Shown here piece after piece: positions 56,000 through 64,000 of a stretch of DNA of 64,000 nucleotides. The DNA is from Pomacea canaliculata (taxonomy: Eukaryota; Mollusca; Gastropoda; Architaenioglossa; Ampullariidae). Made by a program: the position numbers and the translations under genes. Each line of letters begins with the position of its first letter. Within the stretch, counting starts at the first letter, position 1. The notes under the pieces are model-generated. The model did not search any database. It was not told the origin of the DNA and saw nothing but the letters and a program-made list of their open reading frames with translations. The DNA lies in the NCBI RefSeq assembly GCF_003073045.1, contig NC_037596.1, positions 12,087,950-12,151,949 of the forward strand. The letters are read 5' to 3'.

Positions 56000-57305
56000 A
56001 CAGCTGGCTGTCACACCATGAAGAAAACATTCAACAGCTTTCCAAAATCTCTTCATTTCCTCAACGCACAAATAGCAGGCAAAAGATGTGATAAAATTTT
56101 ATTTACAACAAAATCTATTTTAATAGTTTATGTTATCTAAAGCATAAAAGTTCATTGTTTTTGAATATACAAGCATTCATCCAGTTATTTACATAAAATT
56201 AGTCAAAAATCTTTTACCACACAATGAAACTTATTTTAGAAATAATTATTTATAACCAAGTTAAACAATTTAGTCACATAAAAGATAATTAGAAAAAAGA
56301 TAAAAGATAATTAGAAAAATGTGACCACAAATATCAGTCCATAAGCGGTGGAATCCCTGTAGAAAAAAAGGAAAAAAAATTACACTGTATTTACGTATTT
56401 CGATTTTTGCTGTGTATGTAGAACAAACCTCTCACATAGATGAAAGCTTAACTCTTTCTTTATGCACTCAACACGGGTGGCTGATCTTGCCCCGCCCGCT
56501 TGTTTACACAGTATAAACATAGAACTGATGCATTTTTGTAATTTTTTTAGGCCTATACAGCTCGTGGTTTAAAAGAAAAACTTAATAAATAAGATAGTTT
56601 AGGCCTTTCTGAACACAATTATCTCCCTTACATGACGAAGGACGTACGTTTGAACGGAAGTCTCGCCGATATTCTACACTACCTGTCCTTTACGGTTGTA
56701 CACGATAGTGAACATCATGCATCTGAAACGTCGAATAAGAACAGAAAGAACATCCCAAAGATATTCCTGCTTCAGATGAAGGAGAATTTGAGCACGAATG
56801 GTGTAAAAATGGGTTTCTTTTGTTCCCGAATTTCAGGCCACGCCATGTTTGAAATGTGTAAAAAAAAAAAAAAAACTTTCCAAACTTCACTTCATATACC
56901 TAATTTTGGTAGGATTATCATAAAAGTGAGTTCTCAAGCAAGATTAAGTTAAAACTGTTCCACTTCTACACATTTTGATCTGTCGTAATCAATTTAAATT
57001 GTTGTTCTATCTTGTTTAGTTATTTCTTAATAATTTTTTGAAAAAGGGTAAATTCATGCCAACAGGGGGGTTTGACCGCCTTTAGCCTTGAGTAAAGAAA
57101 GAGTTAAAGCTTTCATCAATCTACTAATTACTAGTCAAACTACAAAAAGTTGAACTAAAGTCAATTAAAAAGATGTTAAATGTTAATGTCTTGATGGCCA
57201 TTTGTGTGTATAAGGAGTTTTAGATAATATCTGAAAGTAGCCAATTTATCCTTAGTACAAAAGGTAAGGTAAATAGGCCTACTGAATAAATCCACAAAGA
57301 ATAAA
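56000..57305. other. No recognisable gene
   Basis: AT-rich. An open plus-strand frame at 56632-56952 has no recognisable family. It may hold the 3' UTR of the DUF4806 gene; AATAAA-like motifs are common in such sequence and not diagnostic. Confidence 0.45.
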
Positions 57306-57309
57306 ACAA

Positions 57310-60300
57310 TGCTCACATTAATAATTTTAATTTAACAAACTCATTATTGTAATTCCACTCACCAGAGGATGACATTGCCCTTCGAATCCTCCCTCCATCC
57401 AAATCTCTTGCATTCGCGAACCATTTTCGCGCAATGCAATCCACCTCTACTTCTGATGTGGCAGCAAATGTTTTACGGACTGCAGCTGTGTACAAAAGGA
57501 AATTGTAATGGTAGATTTAAATACTATCCTTCGTAATAATAAACTTGTAAATGTAGGTCCACTATTAAAAAACTGATTTGGTAACTTTGTCCTTTTCTAA
57601 GTACAGATTGCTTTTCTAAGCAGATTGGCGTACACCCCCAAGAAGTCTAAACAAACAAAAACTACGCACCAATTAATACGCTTCTCAGTTGAAGTGACTG
57701 GAAACTTTTCTTTCCTCTGGCTCCACTATAATTGTAATTTTGAGCCAGCTGTGAAGAGAAGAGGCGTTTTAAAATTCTCCGTGTAACAGAGGTGACGCAG
57801 TCTCCTCCGATGCATGAGAGATGCTGAACCTGTTAAAACAAATATCGATAGTTGTTTGCAACATGTAGAAACCTACAACACAAATGAAAAATAAGTTAAT
57901 TCACTAGATTTGCTCTGTTTATGCTTGACCCTACACCACTGATAAATAATTGCATGATGAATATAGCTGTGATCCAGACCCAGTCTTTTAAACCCTTGGG
58001 GACTTCAGGGAAAATAATGGCACTGACTTAAATCAACAAGTTAATTCAGAGTCTAATCAATGTTATTCTTTATGAAAGTAGAACAATTTTAGTGGTCATA
58101 ATTGATAGACACACACACACAAACTGCTTATTTTGACACTATGAAAAACAAATGACAAAATCCTTTTTTAATGAATTCTGATATCCCCCGAAAAATACTG
58201 AATTATTTTGTACTTCATAGAATATGTATTACTTGTAAATACAAATATTACACTGACCACTAATTCTTGTTAAGAGTTAACGTGCTAGCTGATGCCACAT
58301 CCTGTCAGTTTGTTAAATGGTTTATCAAGACTGTCTAGCATACTATGATTTATATATATCAGTTATTGCTAAAAGTAATATTTAAAGGAATATCTATTAC
58401 TAACACATTATATTTAATGACATACCAGTTTTGCTCTAAATTCCTTCTCCATCACCTTCTCCTCCAGGCTTCCTATTTCCTGTTCATTAGTTAGAGGCAG
58501 AGATATGCCCTCGGCATCGCTGCGGTGCCCTTCACCCTTCCCTCCGCATTTTGAAGCAGCAGGGTGATCTGATTAATTTGTGAACTATGTTTTGTAATAC
58601 TTCACTCTGCTCTTCCATTTTGCTGACTATTCTGTTCGATAACATACCTGAAATCAAAATATTATTTTTGAGTCCTTAAAGTAGTGATAATATAAACTAT
58701 AGGCATGTAAGTCTATTGATAATATATGTGGTTTAAATTAACAGAATGTTTAGATATAGGGATTGATGCATGTGTTGACCATTACAAACACAAACATGTG
58801 TTTGTATTGTATTCATTATTAAATTATATAGGGAGAGAAAAAAAAACTTACTGGTAAAAGCAATTAGTGAACCAGAGCCAAAATCTGTGTGATCTGCAAT
58901 TAAAGATTGTTATAAGGTTTTTCTTGTAAATCAAGACAAATCATTGTAAGTAAATGACAGATTTTGACTAAGTTCTTCACCTATAGATTTTTATTTTATA
59001 GATTTTGTTTCTATTTTCTTAAGTTTCTGTTACATCAAAACAATAGGACTAGACAATGTTATTATCTAGAACCCTTTACTTTTCCATATTACAATTATTT
59101 AGACCTTAAGTTTGTCTAATTTTAAGTAGTATTAATGGCCATGTGGCTGTCATGTTGGTTGCTTTCCTTTCGATATTATGACTGGCTGTACATCACTAGA
59201 ATGTAGCAAGACGCACATGTGTGCTTATAGTGCTCATCATGAAATCACACAGGGAGACAGAAAATAAACTTACTGGTAGAATTAAAATAAGCCAGAGCCA
59301 AGGTCAGGTTGATCTGCAATTAAAGAGTGTTATAATTAGTTATTTCTGTAAATCAAGTAATGTCAAGTGAAAAATGGCATACAGTATTTTAAGAGAATAG
59401 AACATGAGTCAATGACAGACTTTGACTTTTTCACATACAGACTTTTTTTTGTTATTTCGTAAGTTTCTATTTTACAAAACAATAGGACTAGACAATGTTA
59501 ATTATCTAGAACCCTTCACTTTTTCATACTTACTTAAAAAAGGAGAATTATTCTGACCCTTAATTTGTCTAATTTTAAATAGTCATGAATGGTCTTGTGG
59601 TTATCATGTTGGTTGCTTTCCCTTTCAGTATTATGACATGGCTGTACATAACTAGAATGTAGCAAGACGCACATGTGTGCTTATAGTGCTCATCATGAAA
59701 TCACACAGGGAGACAGAAAATAGACTTAACTGCTAGAATTAAATGAGCCAGAGCCCAAGTCAGGTTGATCTGCAATTAAAGAGTGTTATAATTAGTTATT
59801 TCTGTAAATCAAGTAATGTCAAATGAAATATGTCATACAGTATTTTAAGAGAATAGAACATGAGTCAATGACAGACTTTGACTTTTTCACATACAGACTT
59901 TTTTTTGTTATTTTCTTAAGTTTCTATTTTACCAAAACAATAGGACTAGACAATGTTAATTATCTAGAACCCTTTTTCATATTACTTAAAAAAGGAGAAT
60001 TATTCTGACCCTTAATTTGTCTAATTTTAAATAGTATGAATGGTCTTGTGGTTATCATGTTGGTTGCTTTCCCTTTCAGTATTATGATGGCTGTACATCA
60101 CTAGAATGTAGCAAGACGCACACATGTGCTTATAGTGGTCATTATGAAATTGCACAGGGAGATATAAAATAGACTTAACTGCTAGAATTAAATGTTGCCA
60201 AAGCCAAAGTCAGGGTGATCTGCAATTAAAGAGTGTTATAATTAGTTATTTCTGTAAATCAAGTAAACTATGTATAACTATATGTTAATCTTAAGAAAAA

Positions 60301-61995
60301 TTTGATAACATAAGGCCAGCAGCAGATTCAGTCTATACAAGACTATGAAAACGAATGTGGTGAGGTGTATTGGTGAAATCATAAGTGATGTTTCATGACT
60401 AACACAAGGGAATTCTAATAGTCAAACAATAAGTTCTGGGAAATCTTGGATGTTGTACATTGTACTGAGTGGGCTTACAGTAAAGTCATTTGCACTTATT
60501 TCCCCCAGTTGCGATGGGCAATTGAGGATTGTTTCCGGTAAGCCAAATCTGGTATTATGTGGTTAAACAGAGGTATCAGGTATGGTATTGAAGTGAGGGA
60601 AGAGGAGCTGAGCAGATTAAGCATATGACAGAGGATTGTCAAGTTATGAAATGCTTTTAATGAACCTGGTGATTTGATGTGTTATTCAACATTTATCTTC
60701 ACAATCATTTTCTTTAGCAGGCATTGCAAGGCTTTTGCATATGAAAGACAGTATACATTGTAAATTATACATCACTACAATTTTTTTTAAATATTATTAA
60801 TATATTTATAAAGATTTGACACATTTCTTATATTCACACATGAAAAATATGGGTATTGAAAACCAGAATGTGGAATGAACTGTACCTTCACTTGACTTAA
60901 GTGAGTCAGACATGTTTGGTGATGATGTTACAGGTAGTGGGCACATGTTCAGTGCTGGCCTTCCAGGCCGTAACTGTGCATTTAGCTGTTGAGGTGTACG
61001 TGGCTGCGGCAGCATGCCAAAAGGTTGAACCTCAGGCCTTGGGTGCGGAAGCATGCTGAACGGTTGAGCCTCAGGCCTTGGGTGCGGCAGCATGCCAAAT
61101 GGCTGAACCTCAGGCCTCAGTCGAGAAGCAGCCCTTGGCGCTATGGCTGATGGATGGGGAGTAAATTGTCGTGTTGGAAGCCTCATTGTCAGGGGAGGCT
61201 CATTCTCATCCACACAACTGGAAAGGCATGAAATAGGTGTATTAAACAACACTAGTGATAGTGCTAGCTAAATATCTCAAACCTAAAAACTTACCAGTTT
61301 TTTTTTTCAAATTTGTATAACCAAATGTAAAGTATGCCTAAAAGCCATAAATGCCAATTTGTGATTACTACTATGACACTTTTTTAAGATACCTTTTATT
61401 GGATGGCTTTGCTGAGAACGTTCGATCTTCATCTGAATCAGATGAAGACATCCACCTACAACATGAACCAAAAAAGCATGTTGCAGTTTTCTCTGAATGT
61501 CTATTTGTATTGGAAAAAAACCCCCATAAATAACAGAATAATAAAGATGAAAAGAGTTTGCTGAACCTTTTTTTTTGTGTCAGACGCTTCCGTCTGTTCC
61601 CCTGATGGCCGCCATCCGAAGTGCTGCTGCCTATATCAGAAAAGCCTTGCAGCAATAACTTCAGCTTTGCTGCTGCTTTCGGATAATCATCTATGAACAG
61701 ATTAGAACACATGCTTAACATGTGTTTTTTAGAATGCAGAGTACAGACAATAATCCTCTCACCAATTGTTGCAGTAAATATGCCTTAATATCTTACCAGT
61801 CTGGTATTTAATACTTGAAAATGGATAAAGACTCCATGAAGCATTCGGTTCTAGGCAGTCAACAACCGCTCGTTGGGAATCTCCTTCATTGGGCCAATAG
61901 CATTGTCCCGTCGCCATCTTTATCCAGCTGCTCGGGACAATGCTGGTTTCAAATCCATCTTCCCCTTCAAAGTCTATTATGGAAAATTTCTTCAT
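57310..61995 (-). CDS. DUF4806-domain protein gene, multi-exon
   Basis: Exons by splice motifs and phase: 61995-61797, 61690-61567, 61455-61393, 61217-60886, a micro-exon (four copies, 60219-58852), 58647 or 58568 to 58426, 57829-57670, 57485-57310. The N-terminus K-K-F-S-I-I-D-F-E-G-E and I-V-P-S-S-W-I, then Q-C-Y-W-P-N-E, is the usual start of DUF4806 proteins. An S/D-rich, basic linker (R-R-K-R, S-S-D-S-D-E-D) follows, then the domain: I-S-L-P-L-T-N-E-Q-E-I-G-S-L-E, C-I-G-G-D-C-V-T-S-V, S-G-A-R-G-K-K-S-F and T-S-E-V-E-V-D-C-I-A-R-K-W-F. Molecular function is not established. The longer form of exon 6 shifts frame; its internal acceptor restores it. Confidence 0.7.
58850..60262 (-). repeat. 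Fourfold tandem duplication of a micro-exon and its intron
   Basis: Units begin at acceptors 60219, 59769, 59313 and 58893 (spacing 450, 456 and 420 bp). Each has TTTAATTGCAG then a short D/G/S/F exon. Copies 58893-58852 (42 nt) and 59769-59731 (39 nt, Q-P-D-L-G-S-G-S) keep phase 1-1. The copies at 59313 and 60219 are 40 nt to the next donor and meet a TAA. The flanking intron DNA (AATAGGACTAGACAATGTT, AGCAAGACGCACA) repeats with each unit. Confidence 0.8.
61003..61120 (-). repeat. 39-bp coding minisatellite in DUF4806 gene
   Basis: Three 13-residue units, P-R-P-E-V-Q-P-F-G-M-L-P-H with small variations, repeat in frame within exon 61217-60886. The unit is proline-rich, so likely disordered linker. 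Confidence 0.85.
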
Positions 61996-62101
61996 CTAGA
62001 ACCAATTCAAAACATTTTTAGATCGCAAATGTAGTATACAGGCAGAAATCACAATGTTTTAAAACCAAACCTTCATTAGCTTTTAGACCTATGCTTGATA
62101 C

Positions 62102-64000
62102 CTATTCAAGTGGAAGTGCGATAAATGAACTTTTATAAGGTAAAAGTACTAATTTTCTTTCAACTTCTGAAAGCGATACATGTTCAAACAAACCTGTCAG
62201 ATCAGACACTTTAAATATGTTTAACTTCGAAGAATCAAGTGGACTGGTGAAAAAGTTAGTTGATGAGGAAAATTGCTCGATTACTAAAGCAATGTCTGAA
62301 GTGTGTACAGGGACTATAATGTTTCTTATCAAGCAAACTTTACCTCTAACCTGTACACAGTTATTACCCTCTGTCACTGAAAAAAACAAATTCTTTGAAT
62401 AAATTTGTTGAAATTGTTGAGCATCACTCATTTCAAACGGGAGTGGTCCCATGTTCCTCTTCATTGGAATGTTATCGGGCAGTGGAGATGTGCACTCTGG
62501 GAACGAATTATTTGACATTTTTTCGCTCAAACGCTTTATAACTTGCTGGAGTGGATATCGTGGATTCAGCACTAATCTCTTTAGCCTGCTTAGAAAGTTC
62601 TCAAAAGGAAATCAATCTCAAAAGGAAGCATCCAGGGGTCCAAACAGTTTAACATCTTCTGCAATATGCACCAGGCCATGCACATTATAAACAAGAAAGT
62701 CTCTTCCATAAAATTCTGCAGCTTGAGAAACAAACATGCACAAAAGTTCATTAGCATAATCAGCATTGGTTTGACAAAGCTTAGGATCACAGAGACACTT
62801 AATGGCAACAAAGAGCAAAAGAAAATGTTGGTAAAGCTGAGAAGATACAGTTCCTTTCAAAACAACAATGCTACTATACAGTAAGAACTGTCTAAATTCT
62901 GTAGCCTTCCATCTGTCAAGCTCAGCCAGACTGCGGCACTTTCGTGAAAATTCCCGTGGTATGTGTTTTTTAAGATCAAGAAGCAAACGTGACATTTGAG
63001 AAATGTTTTGTTGACCAAGCCGAAATCCTTTCGCAACTGGGCTTCTAATCCAGTACCAGAGCAACCTTCTAGTTACACCTAAGCAAACAAGATGCATGTA
63101 ATCAAGAGGAAACTGGGTAACCATTCCAACACCCAAATCTTTTAATGGGGAATGACCTGTGTGGTGTGCTGCTTGTGCCATTTCATCAAACTGAATATCA
63201 GTACGTAATGGAGCATCCACATCAGGGAAAGTCATTTTACCATTCCATACCCCTTTCTGTGAACATTTATCACACCCATAATAACCTGTGTGACTCTTTA
63301 CTTGTTTGACAAAAGCTCTTGCAGGTGTGTCACAAATAAAACAGGATAAAGATAATGTCACTTTATCAGCAACTCCTGGAAGACGATAACAACCTTCTTG
63401 CAGTGCACACATCTCTGTAATAAAATCATTCAGATAATCTTGAACATTGTTTGGTTTGTCTTTGCCACAGTAAAGACCAATGACAAAAGGATCAGTCATG
63501 AAAGGACCAGAGACTCGACCAAGAATAGGCCAGAACTGAGTTCCAGATGACTTGAAAAGTGGCAACCCATCAACATTTACTTGGATCATTACATGGCAAC
63601 TTCCTAGATTTAAATTCAAACCTGAAACAACATCAGTTAGTGAGTTTAAAATACCAAAGTGGTAGTAACAACCTGATCCAACAGCTTTCAGTTTGTAATT
63701 TTGTGGTGTTTTCATTAGAGTTCTAGGGTCCTTAGGTAGAGAAGGATGAAACTGACGCAGTAGGCATAAAAGCTCTCCTACCGCAGTCATAGGAATGTTG
63801 TTTTTTGACACCCATGAGCTCAGACCTATGTGCAGATTTTTTGATTGATTCTCACCATCAGAATCAGAATCAGACTGCACATTGCCATTATCTTCTTGCC
63901 CGTCAAGTTCGGCAATAAAGGCTGAAAATTCAGCAGAAACCAAATCTTCATTGCTCATAGTATCACCAGCTACTGGTTCTGAAGAGCAAGAAGGGATATT
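62102..64000 (-). CDS. TNP2/CACTA-like transposase, partial at the right edge
   Basis: The frame is open from the window edge to 62618, with an ATG at 63958 and in-frame codons beyond it, so the true start lies outside. After an acidic N-terminus the core reads I-Q-V-N-V-D-G-L-P-L-F-K-S-S-G, V-I-G-L-Y-C-G, C-F-I-C-D-T-P-A-R-A-F, G-C-D-K-C, F-P-L-D-Y-M-H-L-V-C-L-G-V, D-R-W-K-A-T-E-F-R-Q-F-L-L-Y and V-H-G-L-V-H-I-A-E-D-V-K. This is the style of the metazoan transposase group related to plant CACTA TNP2 with DUF4218. Two in-frame TGA codons (62620-62618 and 62614-62612) interrupt it before F-P-F-E-N-F-L; the frame then stays open to 62102. Confidence 0.65.

Noticed and set aside
55658..56030. 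Overlapping minus-strand frames rich in W, G and P
   Set aside because: They arise from the GGGTCCC and CCCACGAAA repeats; three frames are open together.
56632..56952. Plus-strand open frame of 106 codons
   Set aside because: No recognisable motif, ends in a poly-A-coded lysine run, and is not in a splice context.

Overview
This window reads as an animal nuclear genome, most likely from a gastropod mollusc. The evidence is AT-rich introns with GT-AG boundaries, multi-exon genes, several kinds of non-LTR retrotransposon, a tRNA-derived SINE whose 3' tail matches a LINE in the same window, hAT-type MITEs, and a DUF4806 gene. The organism call is inference; no species was identified.

The first 55 kb is a small cluster of putative immunoglobulin-like (Ig) transmembrane receptor genes, heavily loaded with transposons. 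On the minus strand, locus B (28.66 to about 20.3 kb) has a signal-peptide exon, three Ig-type exons and a transmembrane exon, all bounded by phase-1 introns. Locus A (10.91-3.94 kb) is a paralogue with two signal-peptide/Ig1 pairs. The inner signal exon (8.3 kb) is dead, so the outer start may drive a four-Ig protein. Locus C (54.85-50.35 kb) is a broken third copy, interrupted by two LINEs. On the plus strand, locus D (30.63-43.59 kb) is a short receptor with a leader, one Cys-rich domain, a Thr/Ser stalk, a transmembrane exon and a candidate tail. It lies head-to-head with B. A relic of its leader exon (11.80 kb) sits head-to-head with A, so a divergent receptor pair has been duplicated as a unit. 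All three minus-strand starts share a TATA box preceded by a GAAAACGAAAG-like (IRF/ISRE-like) element.

The mobile DNA includes an RTE-like LINE with a 5' inversion (38.66-41.9 kb) nested in an older LINE relic, and a second, truncated copy of it (51.06-52.02 kb). There is also a Rex1/CR1-like LINE (44.1-46.7 kb), an I/Nimb-like LINE with RNase H (52.2-54.4 kb), three older LINE relics (13.5, 29.2 and 37.3 kb), a SINE (26.9 kb) and five hAT-type MITEs. A roughly 590-bp TTC/CTTT tract abuts the 3' end of the 13.5-kb relic.

The last 9 kb (about 55-64 kb) carries a DUF4806 gene and, just upstream on the same strand, a TNP2/CACTA-like transposase gene that runs off the right edge. They may be the two genes of one large DNA transposon. 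The DUF4806 gene contains a four-fold tandem duplication of a micro-exon with its intron. All exon boundaries were read by eye from splice motifs and phase and have no transcript support.
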